This document shows positions 1 through 8,480 of a DNA stretch of 64,000 nucleotides, piece by piece. Source of the stretch: Flavicella sp965243265 (lineage in GTDB: Bacteria; Bacteroidota; Bacteroidia; Flavobacteriales; Flavobacteriaceae); assembly GCA_965243265.1 (NCBI GenBank), contig CBDEUL010000004.1:1-64000 (forward strand), written 5' to 3'. A model generated the notes under the pieces. The model had not been told where the DNA came from, searched no databases, and saw only the letters and a program-made list of their open reading frames with translations. Numbering within the stretch: position 1 is the first letter of the stretch; each line of letters starts with the position of its first letter. The translations under genes and the position numbers were made by a program.

Positions 1-1079
1 GTTATGATTTAACGGTTCCTTTTGCACGTTATGTTGTACAACACCAAAACGAATTGGAATTGCCGTTTAAACGTTTTCAGATACAACCAGTATGGAGAGC
101 AGACCGCCCACAAAAAGGACGTTTTAGAGAGTTCTATCAATGTGATGCAGATGTTGTAGGAAGCAAGTCGCTTTGGCAAGAAATAGAATTTATTCAATTA
201 TATGATACCATTTTTAGTAAGTTAAAACTAGTAGGTACGACTATCAAAATCAACAATAGAAAAATGCTTTCAGGAATTGCTGAAATTATTGGAGCTAAAG
301 ACAAGTTGATTGATTTTACTGTAGCTCTTGATAAGTTAGATAAAATAGGGGAAGAGGGAGTAACAAAAGAAATGTTATCAAAAGGAATTTCTGAAGAGGC
401 CATTCAAAAAGTGGCACCTTTATTTTCTTTTAATGGAACAAATACAGAAAAGTTAACACAGTTAGAAGCGATGTTAGCAGCTTCTGAAGAAGGGTTACAA
501 GGAGTTGCAGATCTACGATTTGTAATAGAGAAGATAGAAGCTTTAGGGTTAGAAACAGCAGCATTAGAATTGGATGTAACATTAGCTAGAGGGTTGAATT
601 ATTATACAGGAGCTATTTTTGAAGTGGCAGCACCAAAAGGTGTTAAAATGGGCTCTATTGGAGGAGGAGGTCGTTACGATGATCTTACGGGTATTTTTGG
701 ATTGAAAGGTTTAAGTGGAGTGGGAATCTCTTTTGGGTTGGATAGAATTTATTTGGTTTTAGAAGAACTAAATTTATTTGAAGAAGTAGCACAACCAAAA
801 CCAGATGTTGTATTTATCAACTTTGGTGATGAAGAGGCTATGTATTGTACAAAAGCAATACGAACTCTTAGAGAAAAAGGAGTAAAGGCAGAGCTGTTTC
901 CAGATGCCGCTAAAATGAAAAAACAAATGAACTATGCCAACAAAAGAGAAATTCCTTTTGTGATTTTGGTAGGTTCAAAAGAAATAGAAGCAAATAAGTA
1001 TACAGTAAAAAATATGCAAAACGGAGAACAACAAGAATGTGGTTTGGAAGAATTACTTCAAGTGGTGATTAATTCGTAA
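1..1079 (+). CDS. hisS: Histidyl-tRNA synthetase, C-terminal part (5' end outside window)
   Basis: Class II histidyl-tRNA synthetase, which charges tRNA-His with histidine in the cytoplasm. The frame is open from base 3, so the gene starts before the window. The first visible residues (YDLTVPFARYVVQHQ) are the HisS motif 2 region, followed by PVWRADRPQKGRFREFYQCD. The histidine-binding segment LARGLNYYTGAIFEV and the glycine-rich GSIGGGGRYDDL follow, then the C-terminal anticodon-binding domain (about the last 90 residues). A TTG at 54 is an internal codon, not the start. The stop codon overlaps the putative folE promoter. Identification is firm. Confidence 0.95.
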   Translation, partial: YDLTVPFARYVVQHQNELELPFKRFQIQPVWRADRPQKGRFREFYQCDADVVGSKSLWQEIEFIQLYDTIFSKLKLVGTTIKINNRKMLSGIAEIIGAKDKLIDFTVALDKLDKIGEEGVTKEMLSKGISEEAIQKVAPLFSFNGTNTEKLTQLEAMLAASEEGLQGVADLRFVIEKIEALGLETAALELDVTLARGLNYYTGAIFEVAAPKGVKMGSIGGGGRYDDLTGIFGLKGLSGVGISFGLDRIYLVLEELNLFEEVAQPKPDVVFINFGDEEAMYCTKAIRTLREKGVKAELFPDAAKMKKQMNYANKREIPFVILVGSKEIEANKYTVKNMQNGEQQECGLEELLQVVINS

Positions 1080-1084
1080 ATTTG
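1077..1084 (+). promoter_or_regulatory. Putative -7 element (TAAATTTG) for folE
   Basis: Matches the Bacteroidota -7 consensus TAnnTTTG and lies about 17 bases before the folE ATG, overlapping the hisS stop codon. No clear -33 TTTG is seen at the usual spacing, so this is only moderately supported. Confidence 0.45.
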
Positions 1085-1100
1085 CAGAATAATTAATATT

Positions 1101-1787
1101 ATGTTTGAAGGAAAGAACGGAATGAGTTACGAAGATATAGACGATATAGGAGATAACCATATAGGGACATCTGCTAAAACACCGTTACGTGAAGATGCTT
1201 TTAAGCTATCTGACGAAGAAAAAATAGACCGTATCCAAGACAATGTACGAGATATTTTAAACACCTTGGGAATGGACTTGGAGGACGATAGTTTGAAGGG
1301 AACACCAAAACGTGTAGCCAAAGCTTTTGTAAACGAATTGTTTGCAGGGTTAAACCCTAAAAACAAACCAAAGTTATCTACATTTGATAACAATTATAAG
1401 TACGGAGAAATGTTAGTAGAGAAGAATATTGTTGTGTATTCTACTTGTGAGCATCATTTGTTACCTATTATTGGAAGAGCACATGTTGCTTATATTTCTA
1501 AAGGAAAAGTAATTGGATTGTCTAAAATGAATAGAATTGTAGAACATTTTGCAAAAAGACCTCAGGTACAAGAGCGTTTAACAATGCAAGTAGTACAAGC
1601 TTTACAAGAAGCTTTAGGAACAGAAGATGTAGCTTGTGTAATTGATGCTAAGCATTTGTGTGTAAACTCTAGAGGTATTAAAGATATTGAAAGTAGTACG
1701 GTAACTGCAGAATATGGTGGAGCTTTCAAACAAAAAGAAGTAAAAAGAGAATTGTTAGATTATATCAAATTAGAAACAACGGTATAA
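1101..1787 (+). CDS. folE: GTP cyclohydrolase I
   Basis: Converts GTP to 7,8-dihydroneopterin triphosphate, the first step of folate/pterin synthesis. The 228-residue protein has the zinc-site motif CEHHLLP (Cys116, His118/119) and the second ligand Cys187 in KHLCVNSRG. The N-terminal ~40 residues are acidic and variable. A second ATG eight codons in (MSYEDID) could be the true start. It follows hisS by 21 bases but seems to have its own promoter, and it is closed by a strong hairpin terminator. Confidence 0.96.
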   Translation: MFEGKNGMSYEDIDDIGDNHIGTSAKTPLREDAFKLSDEEKIDRIQDNVRDILNTLGMDLEDDSLKGTPKRVAKAFVNELFAGLNPKNKPKLSTFDNNYKYGEMLVEKNIVVYSTCEHHLLPIIGRAHVAYISKGKVIGLSKMNRIVEHFAKRPQVQERLTMQVVQALQEALGTEDVACVIDAKHLCVNSRGIKDIESSTVTAEYGGAFKQKEVKRELLDYIKLETTV

Positions 1788-1808
1788 TCTAAAAATTTAA
1801 GAATATAA

Positions 1809-1839
1809 AAAAGAGCTTATGAAAATAAGCTCTTTTTTT
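1809..1839 (+). terminator. Rho-independent terminator after folE
   Basis: Stem AAGAGCTTA / TAAGCTCTT with a short A-rich loop, followed by a T run. Confidence 0.85.
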
Positions 1840-1926
1840 GTTGTGATACATTAGGGTAGTTTTCATAAGGAAGGTACGGACAATAATTATTAAGGAAAAC
1901 TAGAAGTCTACATTTAGAAATAAGCC

Positions 1927-1934
1927 TATCTTTG
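1927..1934 (+). promoter_or_regulatory. Putative -7 element (TATCTTTG) for the DEAD-box helicase gene
   Basis: Exact TAnnTTTG match. It overlaps the TTG at 1932 that would give the longest reading frame, which makes that start unlikely and points to the TTG at 1953. Confidence 0.55.
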
Positions 1935-1952
1935 CAGCCTAAATTATTTATT

Positions 1953-3071
1953 TTGACTACATTTTCAAGTTTAGGAATATCTAACGATTTCCAGAAAGCA
2001 TTAAAAGAGAACAACATTCTAGTACCTTCAGAGATACAAGAAAAAACGATTCCAACTTTGTTAAAAACCAAAACAGACTTTATTGGTTTGGCTCAAACAG
2101 GAACAGGAAAAACAGCTGCTTTTGGTTTGCCTATATTGCAAAATATAGACCCTTTAAAAAATGAAATTCAAGCATTAATTTTATCACCCACACGCGAGTT
2201 GGTACAGCAAATAAACAAGCAATTGTTTCGTTTTACAAAATATGTGCCTACAAAAATATTTTCGGAAGAATTGTATGGAGGAGTAAAAATAGATGTACAA
2301 ATAAATAAGCTAAAAAGGCCTACACACTTAGTAGTTGCTACTCCTGGTAGATTGGTAGATTTGATAGAAAGAGGAGCATTAGACCTAACTAAAATAAAAA
2401 CGATTGTTTTAGATGAGGCAGATGAAATGTTAAGTATGGGGTTTAAGCAAGATTTGAATAGAATTTTGAATTATACAAATGGTACACGTAAAACATGGTT
2501 ATTTTCGGCTACTATGCCAGAAGAAATTCAAAGAATAATAAAAACATATATGTCACCCGATGCAATACGTGTTTCGGTAGATGCTAATACTTTGGTGAAT
2601 AAGAACATTACACACCAATATACTTTGGTAAATGGGAAAGAGAAATTTAATACATTGGTTTCTTTTTTAGAGAAAAACCCTGATGCTCGAGGAATTATTT
2701 TTTGTAAAACAAAAGCAGGAGTTCAAAACTTAACAGAGTACTTAAAAGAAGAAGAGTTCTCTGTAGGAGGTTTAGAAGGAGATATGGGACAGCGTGACAG
2801 AGATAAAGTAATGCGTTCGTTTAAAAAAGAAAATACTCAAATTTTAGTAGCAACAGATGTTGCCGCAAGGGGAATTGATGTAAAAGACTTGGCATTTGTG
2901 TTGCATTACCAATTACCAGAGCAGTTAGAGTATTATACACATAGAAGTGGAAGAACTGCTAGGGCAGGGAAAACAGGTGTTTCTTTGGCATTGGTAACTT
3001 CTACTGAATTAGGAAGGTTAAGAGAAATTGAAAGAGATTTAGGTATTAGAGCTGTAGAGGTTCGAGTTTAA
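1953..3071 (+). CDS. DEAD-box RNA helicase (short, RhlE/CsdA-like core)
   Basis: ATP-dependent RNA helicase, probably acting in RNA remodelling or ribosome assembly. It contains the Q motif (LVPSEIQEKTIP), motif I AQTGTGKT, motif Ia PTRELVQQ, motif II DEAD, motif III SAT and motif VI HRSGRTARAG. At about 372 residues it is essentially just the two RecA lobes, without the basic C-terminal tail common in RhlE and CsdA. I chose the TTG at 1953 (MTTFSSLGIS) because the family usually begins with MTTF and the upstream TTG lies inside a promoter-like element. The family is certain; the exact orthologue is not. Confidence 0.9.
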   Translation: MTTFSSLGISNDFQKALKENNILVPSEIQEKTIPTLLKTKTDFIGLAQTGTGKTAAFGLPILQNIDPLKNEIQALILSPTRELVQQINKQLFRFTKYVPTKIFSEELYGGVKIDVQINKLKRPTHLVVATPGRLVDLIERGALDLTKIKTIVLDEADEMLSMGFKQDLNRILNYTNGTRKTWLFSATMPEEIQRIIKTYMSPDAIRVSVDANTLVNKNITHQYTLVNGKEKFNTLVSFLEKNPDARGIIFCKTKAGVQNLTEYLKEEEFSVGGLEGDMGQRDRDKVMRSFKKENTQILVATDVAARGIDVKDLAFVLHYQLPEQLEYYTHRSGRTARAGKTGVSLALVTSTELGRLREIERDLGIRAVEVRV

Positions 3072-3093
3072 ATTTATATTTAAATATAAAAGT

Positions 3094-3130
3094 AAAAACC
3101 TGTTTGAATTTTTTTCAAACAGGTTTTTAC
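3094..3130. terminator. Hairpin terminator after the helicase
   Basis: Long stem AAAACCTGTTTGAA / TTCAAACAGGTTTT with a T-rich tail. It sits between convergent genes. Confidence 0.8.
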
Positions 3131-3144
3131 TTTTTGGGTATAAA

Positions 3145-3172
3145 AAAACACCTCTTAACGAGGTGTTTTGTA
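3145..3172. terminator. Bidirectional terminator between helicase and lysA
   Basis: Perfect stem AAAACACCTC / GAGGTGTTTT with a 5-base loop and A/T runs on both sides. It can serve either convergent gene. Confidence 0.8.
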
Positions 3173-3192
3173 TTTTAATAGGGAATTATATT

Positions 3193-4398
3193 CTACAAAT
3201 CAACAAGTACTTGATTTTTTAAAATATCTTCCATTGTTTCTCTTTTTCTAATTAAGTAATCAGATCCGTTGTGTACAAGTACTTCGGCTGGTTTGAAACG
3301 AGAGTTGTAGTTAGATGTCATAGAAAAACAGTAAGCTCCAGCATTGTCGAAGCATAGAATATCTCCTTCAGAAATTTCATTTATTTTTCTGTTGATTCCA
3401 AAAGTATCTGTTTCACAAATATATCCTACTACAGAGTAATAACGTTCTTTTCCTTCTGGGTTAGATATGTTTGTAATATGATGGTAAGCATCGTACATCA
3501 TTGGGCGTGCTAAATGATTAAAACCACTATCTACACCAGCAAAAACCATAGAGGTTGTTTGTTTTACAACATTTACTTTTGCTAAGAATTTACCAGCTTC
3601 GCTCACTAAAAACTTACCAGGTTCAAACATTAAAGTTAATTCTTTTCCATATGAACTACAGAATTCGTTAAAACGAGTTGTTAATACGTTTCCTAACTCT
3701 TCAATATCAGTAGCAGCTGCGCCTTCGTAATAAGGAACTTTAAAACCACTTCCTAAATCAATAAATTCTAAATCTTTAAAATCTTTAGCTACGTCAAACA
3801 ATAAATCTGCAGCAGAAGAGAATACATTAATATCTAAAATATCAGAACCAGTATGCATATGCACACCGTTTATAATCATATTGGTGTTTTTTACAATACG
3901 TAAAATATGAGGTACTTGGTGTATTGATATTCCAAATTTAGAATCTATATGACCTACCGATATTTTAGTATTACCACCAGCCATAATATGTGGATTGATA
4001 CGTACACAAACAGGGATGTTAGGGTAGTGGTGTCCAAATTGTTCTAATATTGATAAATTATCAATATTTATTTTAACCCCCATTTGAGCTACTTTTTCAA
4101 TTTCTTCTAAAGAAACTCCGTTAGGTGTATAGATAATATCTTGTGGAGCAAATCCAGCTTCTAAACCAGTTAAGACTTCTTGCACAGAAACAGTATCCAA
4201 TCCAGAGTCTAAACTTTTAAATAGTTTTAAGATGTTAATATTTGACAAAGCTTTTGTAGCAAAGTGTATTTTTAAGTTTTTTACTCCCGAAAATGCATTG
4301 GTAATACGTTCGTATTGAGAAATGATTTTTGCAGAATCGTACACATAAAGTGGACTTCCGTATTTTTCTGCTAATGATTGTAAAAATGCTGCTTCCAT
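3193..4398 (-). CDS. lysA: Diaminopimelate decarboxylase
   Basis: PLP enzyme that decarboxylates meso-diaminopimelate to lysine, the last step of lysine synthesis. The 401-residue protein has the fold III barrel with the PLP-binding Lys49 in HFATKA, HMHTGSDI and GSGF in the phosphate-binding region, and the catalytic Cys in CETDTFG near residue 340. Length matches the family. It is monocistronic, facing the helicase gene across two terminators. Confidence 0.95.
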   Translation of the reverse strand: MEAAFLQSLAEKYGSPLYVYDSAKIISQYERITNAFSGVKNLKIHFATKALSNINILKLFKSLDSGLDTVSVQEVLTGLEAGFAPQDIIYTPNGVSLEEIEKVAQMGVKINIDNLSILEQFGHHYPNIPVCVRINPHIMAGGNTKISVGHIDSKFGISIHQVPHILRIVKNTNMIINGVHMHTGSDILDINVFSSAADLLFDVAKDFKDLEFIDLGSGFKVPYYEGAAATDIEELGNVLTTRFNEFCSSYGKELTLMFEPGKFLVSEAGKFLAKVNVVKQTTSMVFAGVDSGFNHLARPMMYDAYHHITNISNPEGKERYYSVVGYICETDTFGINRKINEISEGDILCFDNAGAYCFSMTSNYNSRFKPAEVLVHNGSDYLIRKRETMEDILKNQVLVDL

Positions 4399-4529
4399 TG
4401 TTCTTTTAATTTGGGTGGCAAAGATTCAAATATTCTTTGAAAAACACAGTGTTTTGAACAAATTTTATCAAGATTTATTTAGTTTGTTTATTTTTTAACA
4501 AGAGGTCCGTTTTTTATAGATTATAGGGT

Positions 4530-4637
4530 AAGGTTTTTAGGTGTTATTGAGCTTCTTATGTGGGATTGCTTTACTGTGAGTAGTCAGAAGTAATCTCACG
4601 TTTGAGTAAGCTTATTTTTAAATGAGTGTATTTTGAG
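4530..4637 (+). repeat. REP-like palindromic repeat, copy 1
   Basis: Contains GTTATTGAGCTTCTTATGTG then GGATTGCTTT, and ends AAGTAATCTCACGTTTGAGT. GTGGGATTGCTT pairs imperfectly with AAGTAATCTCAC. It matches copy 2 on the other side of the GIY-YIG gene in the same orientation, with a shorter loop. Confidence 0.7.
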
Positions 4638-4649
4638 TAAGTATTATAA

Positions 4650-4934
4650 TTATTGAAAAGATAAATCTTTCCAATTAGGATTCATTTGTTCTATCAATTT
4701 GACTTTTTTGGCTCTTGAACCTGATTTTAATTGTTTTTCTCTGGCAATGGCATCACCAATCATCTGAAAGGATTCATAATAAACAAGTTTGTTTAGGTTG
4801 TAGCGAGCAGAGAATGACTTTGGATAGAATTTTGATTTGTGTTTTTTAATTCGTCCAGATAAATCGGAGGTAACTCCAATGTATAAAGTTGTGTTGTTCG
4901 TATTTGTGATTATGTAGGTAAATCCAGGTTTCAT
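4650..4934 (-). CDS. Small GIY-YIG nuclease-domain protein
   Basis: A 94-residue stand-alone GIY-YIG domain of the type annotated as 'GIY-YIG nuclease superfamily / excinuclease ABC C subunit-like'. The core is visible: YIITN...LYIGVTSDL (GIY and YIG strands), the catalytic Arg in SGRIKKHK, and the metal-binding Glu in IAREKQLK. Function in the cell is unknown. It sits alone between two REP-like palindromes in the same orientation, an arrangement that suggests a mobile or repeat-linked role. The stop is close to copy 1 of the repeat. Confidence 0.85.
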   Translation of the reverse strand: MKPGFTYIITNTNNTTLYIGVTSDLSGRIKKHKSKFYPKSFSARYNLNKLVYYESFQMIGDAIAREKQLKSGSRAKKVKLIEQMNPNWKDLSFQ

Positions 4935-4979
4935 AGCCTAAGTAATTTACAGTTTTTTTAGGGATTGAATGTTTAGATT

Positions 4980-5092
4980 GGTATTGTTGAGTTTCTTATG
5001 TGGGATTGCTTCACTGCGTTCGCAATGACTTTGAGCAGTTATTACGAGGAAGAATGGCGAAGTAATCCCACGTTTGAGTGAGTTTTTTGAAT
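4980..5092 (+). repeat. REP-like palindromic repeat, copy 2
   Basis: Outer stem GTGGGATTGCTTC pairs with GAAGTAATCCCAC. The loop contains GCGTTCGCAATGAC and TACGAGGAAGAATGG, the widespread 'CATTGCGAGGAAGAATGACG' type of bacterial repeat. A short frame across it on the minus strand reads CERSEAIP, typical of false ORFs in such repeats. Confidence 0.75.
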
Positions 5093-5156
5093 GTGCTACA
5101 TTCCCAAAGTAAACATACCTTTTATAGAACATTTACTTTAAAGTATTTGTGTTAAA

Positions 5157-6383
5157 TTATTTAGTAGCTACTATTTGTGCAATATTCACAATGACTTCTG
5201 TGGCTTTTACCATTGACTCTAAAGGTACATATTCATATTTTCCGTGAAAATTATGTCCACCAGCAAATATATTAGGACATGGTAAGCCTTTAAATGATAA
5301 TTGAGAACCATCGGTTCCTCCACGTATGGCTTTTATAATTGGTTTTATATTGGCTTTCTCCATGGCTTCTTTGGCAATAGTTACAATATGCATTACAGGT
5401 TTAATTTTTTCCTTCATATTATAGTATTGGTCATTTATATCTACAGAAACAATTTCTGAACCGTATTTTGCATTTAGTTTTTGTCCAATTTCTAAAACAG
5501 TTGCTTTTCTTTTTTCGAAGAGTTCAAAATCATGATCTCTAATAATGTATTCTAAAGTTGTTTTTTCAATGTCTCCCGTAAAGGTATGTAGGTGATAAAA
5601 ACCTTCTAGTCCGCTGGTGTGTTCTGGAACTTCTTTTTGTGGTAATAATGAAGCAAATTCATGACCTATTAAAATAGAATTGATCATTTTTCCTTTGGCA
5701 TATCCTGGGTGTACACTTTTTCCTTTAATGGTGATTTTAGCTCCCGCTGCATTAAAATTTTCATATTCTAATTCTCCAATTTCACTACCATCCATGGTGT
5801 ATGCCCATTCGGCTCCAAATTTTTCTACGTCAAATAAGTGAGCTCCTTTTCCAACTTCTTCGTCGGGCGTAAAACAGATACGGATTTTTCCGTGTTTTAT
5901 TTGAGGATTTTTGATTAGGTACTCCATAGCAGTTACTATTTCGGTAACACCTGCTTTGTCATCGGCACCTAATAGGGTAGTACCGTCTGTAGTGATGAGG
6001 GTTTGATCTTTGTACAATAAAAGGTCTTCAAAATAATCTGGAGATAATACAATGTTTTGTTCTTTGTTTAATAGAATGTCTTTTCCATCGTAGTTTTTAT
6101 GAATTTGTGGGTTTACGTTGGTTCCTGAAAAATCGGGACTGGTATCTATATGTGCAACAAAGCCAATGGTTGGTACATGGTAATTTATATTGCTAGGCAG
6201 TGTAGCCATGATATAACAATTATCATCCAGTTCAACATCTTGCATGCCTATTTCTTTCAATTCAGTAACTAATAGTTTTGCTAAATTCCATTGTTTTTCT
6301 GTGCTAGGAAAAGCGGTATTGTTGGGGTCAGACTGAGTATCTATTGTTACGTATTTTAAAAATCGGTTGAGGATGTGTTCCAT
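5157..6383 (-). CDS. pepT: Peptidase T (tripeptide aminopeptidase)
   Basis: M20-family zinc aminopeptidase that removes N-terminal residues from tripeptides in the cytosol. At 408 residues it has the family length. Visible metal-site motifs are GFVAHIDTSPDFSG (first His/Asp), TLLGADDKAGVTEI (bridging Asp), CFTPDEEVGKGA (catalytic and ligand Glu pair), YTMDGSEIGE and AGGHNFHGKYE (last His). A TATTTTTG -7 element lies 21 bases upstream. Confidence 0.95.
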   Translation of the reverse strand: MEHILNRFLKYVTIDTQSDPNNTAFPSTEKQWNLAKLLVTELKEIGMQDVELDDNCYIMATLPSNINYHVPTIGFVAHIDTSPDFSGTNVNPQIHKNYDGKDILLNKEQNIVLSPDYFEDLLLYKDQTLITTDGTTLLGADDKAGVTEIVTAMEYLIKNPQIKHGKIRICFTPDEEVGKGAHLFDVEKFGAEWAYTMDGSEIGELEYENFNAAGAKITIKGKSVHPGYAKGKMINSILIGHEFASLLPQKEVPEHTSGLEGFYHLHTFTGDIEKTTLEYIIRDHDFELFEKRKATVLEIGQKLNAKYGSEIVSVDINDQYYNMKEKIKPVMHIVTIAKEAMEKANIKPIIKAIRGGTDGSQLSFKGLPCPNIFAGGHNFHGKYEYVPLESMVKATEVIVNIAQIVATK

Positions 6384-6403
6384 AGTATTTAAAAAGTTTG
6401 AAT

Positions 6404-6411
6404 CAAAAATA
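6404..6411 (-). promoter_or_regulatory. Putative -7 element (TATTTTTG) for pepT
   Basis: Minus-strand exact match to TAnnTTTG, 21 bases before the pepT ATG. Confidence 0.45.
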
Positions 6412-6521
6412 CTGATTCGATAAGAACTGACAAGTTTATGAGGTGAAGATGTTAGGTGTCAAATAGTTTTGCTTTTGTGTTAGGGATAGAAGTTTTGTTT
6501 GAGCTCTTTTATTTTTTTGGT

Positions 6522-6586
6522 CACTGAGCTTGTCGAAGTGCTAAAAAATAAAAAGCGAGTACGTATAGCCCGACCGATAGGGAACA
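6522..6586. repeat. Dispersed repeat-like sequence in the pepT-rpsF gap
   Basis: The 347-base gap 6384-6730 has no gene that I can see. It holds CACTGAGCTTGTCGAAGTG (partly palindromic, of a kind scattered through many bacterial genomes) and then GCCCGACCGATAGGGAAC, which resembles another common intergenic repeat. Only one copy of each is in this window, so the repeat status rests on general knowledge. Confidence 0.45.
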
Positions 6587-6671
6587 CCATTATAAATAGA
6601 CTGATTATTAGGAGTTTTTAAAGGACAGAGAGGCTTATTAAAAATGGCTGTAAAAAAGATAAGTTAGGGTA

Positions 6672-6702
6672 TTGATATATAGAATAAATAGTACTATATT
6701 TG
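6672..6702 (+). promoter_or_regulatory. Promoter of the rpsF-rpsR-rplI operon
   Basis: TTG at 6672-6674, 20 bases, then TATATTTG at 6695-6702: the Bacteroidota -33/-7 pattern at the usual spacing. The -7 ends 28 bases before the rpsF ATG. Confidence 0.7.
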
Positions 6703-6730
6703 CAAACTTAAAATAATAAAATTTTTAATT

Positions 6731-7072
6731 ATGAATCATTACGAAACTGTTTTCATTTTGAATCCCGTTTTATCTGATGTTCAGGTAAAGGAAGCAGTAC
6801 AGAAGTTTGAGGACTATCTTGTTTCTAAAGGTGCCGAAATGATCCACAAAGAAGACTGGGGTCTTAAGAAATTAGCATACCCAATCCAAAAGAAAAAAAG
6901 TGGGTTTTACCACTTGTTTGAGTACAAATTAGCTGGTGAAAACTTAGCTGCTTTTGAGCTTGAATTTAGAAGAGACGATAGCGTTATGCGTTACTTAACT
7001 GTAAAGTTAGATAAACACGCTGCTGCTTGGGCTGAAAAGAGAAAGGAACGTGTTAAATCTGCTAAAAAATAA
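6731..7072 (+). CDS. rpsF: 30S ribosomal protein S6
   Basis: Primary-type small-subunit protein that binds S18 on the 30S platform. The 113-residue sequence has the S6 start MNHYETVFILNPVLS, the central EDWGLKKLAYPIQKKKSGFYH and a basic tail. First gene of the S6-S18-L9 operon. Confidence 0.97.
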   Translation: MNHYETVFILNPVLSDVQVKEAVQKFEDYLVSKGAEMIHKEDWGLKKLAYPIQKKKSGFYHLFEYKLAGENLAAFELEFRRDDSVMRYLTVKLDKHAAAWAEKRKERVKSAKK

Positions 7073-7077
7073 GAATT

Positions 7078-7374
7078 ATGGCGTCAATTGAGCAACAAGC
7101 AAAAGGAGGTAAACAAGGTGATGTAAGATACCTTACTCCGCTAGATATCGATACTAAAAAAGAAGCTAAATACTGTAGATTTAAGAAAAATGGAATCAAG
7201 TACATCGATTACAAAGATGCAGATTTCTTAATGTATTTAGTAAATGAGCAAGGTAAAATTTTACCTCGTCGTTTAACAGGAACATCTTTAAAATACCAAC
7301 GTAAAGTGTCTGTGGCTATTAAGAGAGCTCGTCACTTGGCTTTAATGCCTTATGTTGGAGATTTATTAAAATAA
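7078..7374 (+). CDS. rpsR: 30S ribosomal protein S18
   Basis: 98-residue S18 with the conserved KYCRFKKNGIKYIDYKD, LPRRLTGTSLKYQRKV and IKRARHLALMPYV segments. It is the S6 partner on the 30S platform and follows rpsF by 5 bases. Confidence 0.97.
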   Translation: MASIEQQAKGGKQGDVRYLTPLDIDTKKEAKYCRFKKNGIKYIDYKDADFLMYLVNEQGKILPRRLTGTSLKYQRKVSVAIKRARHLALMPYVGDLLK

Positions 7375-7389
7375 TAAAGTAGATACGAC

Positions 7390-7836
7390 ATGGAAGTTAT
7401 ATTAAAGAAAGACGTAGAAAACTTAGGTTTTAAAGATGACGTTGTAGCTGTAAAAAACGGATACGGAAGAAACTTTTTAATTCCTCAAGGACATGCTGTT
7501 TTAGCAACTAGTTCTGCTAAAAAAGTATTGGCTGAAAACTTGAAACAACGTGCTTTTAAAGAAGCTAAAATTGTTGAAGAGGCTGGTAAAGTGGCTGAAG
7601 CTATCAAAGCATTAGAAATTAAAATTACTGCTAAAGTTGGTGAAGGAACAAAATTATTTGGTTCTGTTTCTAACGCTGATGTTGCAGAAGCTATAACTAA
7701 AGCTGGAACTGAAATTGATAAAAAATTCATCAAAGTTACTGGTGGTTTGATCAAAAGAACAGGGAAGTACAATGCAGTTGCAAGATTGCATAGAGAAGTA
7801 GTTGTAGAGTTCTCTTTCGAAATCGTAGGAGAGTAA
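7390..7836 (+). CDS. rplI: 50S ribosomal protein L9
   Basis: 148-residue L9, which binds 23S rRNA near the L1 stalk. The N-terminal domain MEVILKKDVENLGFKDDVVAVKNGYGRNFLIP is diagnostic. A connecting helix and a C-terminal domain (GSVSNADVAEAI...) follow. Last gene of the operon. Confidence 0.97.
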   Translation: MEVILKKDVENLGFKDDVVAVKNGYGRNFLIPQGHAVLATSSAKKVLAENLKQRAFKEAKIVEEAGKVAEAIKALEIKITAKVGEGTKLFGSVSNADVAEAITKAGTEIDKKFIKVTGGLIKRTGKYNAVARLHREVVVEFSFEIVGE

Positions 7837-7857
7837 TTTAATTACTACTAAATATAT

Positions 7858-7895
7858 AAAAATCCATCACTCTTTGAGTTGATGGATTTTTTTTT
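7858..7895 (+). terminator. Terminator of the S6-S18-L9 operon
   Basis: Stem AATCCATCA / TGATGGATT followed by nine or more T. Confidence 0.85.
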
Positions 7896-8003
7896 GAAAT
7901 GAGTTTTGTTGTTTTTTGTAGGAACTTTATTTTTGAGCTTTGTTTGAAGGTTTGAAGAGTACCTTGAAAGCAGTATTTATTAATAAAAGAAAATAGTATT
8001 TGT

Positions 8004-8477
8004 ATGAAATATAGACAGCTTACTAAGGAACAGTTTGAAGAATTACATGAAGAATTTGCTCGTTTTTTGGCTTCTCAAAAAATAGATGTAAAAGAATGGA
8101 AAGCTTTAAAGGTAGAAAAGCCAGAAGTTGCTGAAGAGGAAATGAATGTTTTTAGTGATGTTGTTTGGGACGATGTTTTAACGAAAACGGAGTTTATAGA
8201 GCATTATTCTAAAAGTTCGATAAACTTATTTAAATGCGGACAAACATTGATTGAACGTATTATGCTAAAAACTTCTAATAAAGAGATTGATTTTCTAAAA
8301 AAAACGGGGATTGATTGGTTGAGTAAGAATGCTGGAGATTCTAGTTTGGAATATTTTTATGCACATAAAGATTATTCTAAAGAGCGCAATGAGGAATTGT
8401 TTGATTTGATAGAAAAAGGGGGAATTATGACAGAAGGACATTTGTATAATTCTATAGCTAAGATTATTAAAAAATAA
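8004..8477 (+). CDS. DUF6495 family protein
   Basis: A 157-residue acidic, helical protein of a Flavobacteriia-wide family (DUF6495) recognised from its start MKYRQLTKEQFEELHEEF and the segment KPEVAEEEMNVFSDVVWDDVL. Function is unknown. There is no signal peptide or membrane segment, so it is probably cytosolic. It ends 3 bases before the TrmH-type gene and is probably co-transcribed with it, which hints at an RNA or translation-linked role but does not prove one. Confidence 0.75.
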   Translation: MKYRQLTKEQFEELHEEFARFLASQKIDVKEWKALKVEKPEVAEEEMNVFSDVVWDDVLTKTEFIEHYSKSSINLFKCGQTLIERIMLKTSNKEIDFLKKTGIDWLSKNAGDSSLEYFYAHKDYSKERNEELFDLIEKGGIMTEGHLYNSIAKIIKK

Positions 8478-8480
8478 AAT

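Noticed and set aside
54..1079. hisS starting at the TTG at 54
   Set aside because: The conserved HisS sequence continues upstream to the window edge, so the gene is truncated by the window.
4947..5132. Minus-strand frame of 61 codons reading CERSEAIP
   Set aside because: It runs through REP-like repeat copy 2; such translations are a known artefact of this repeat.
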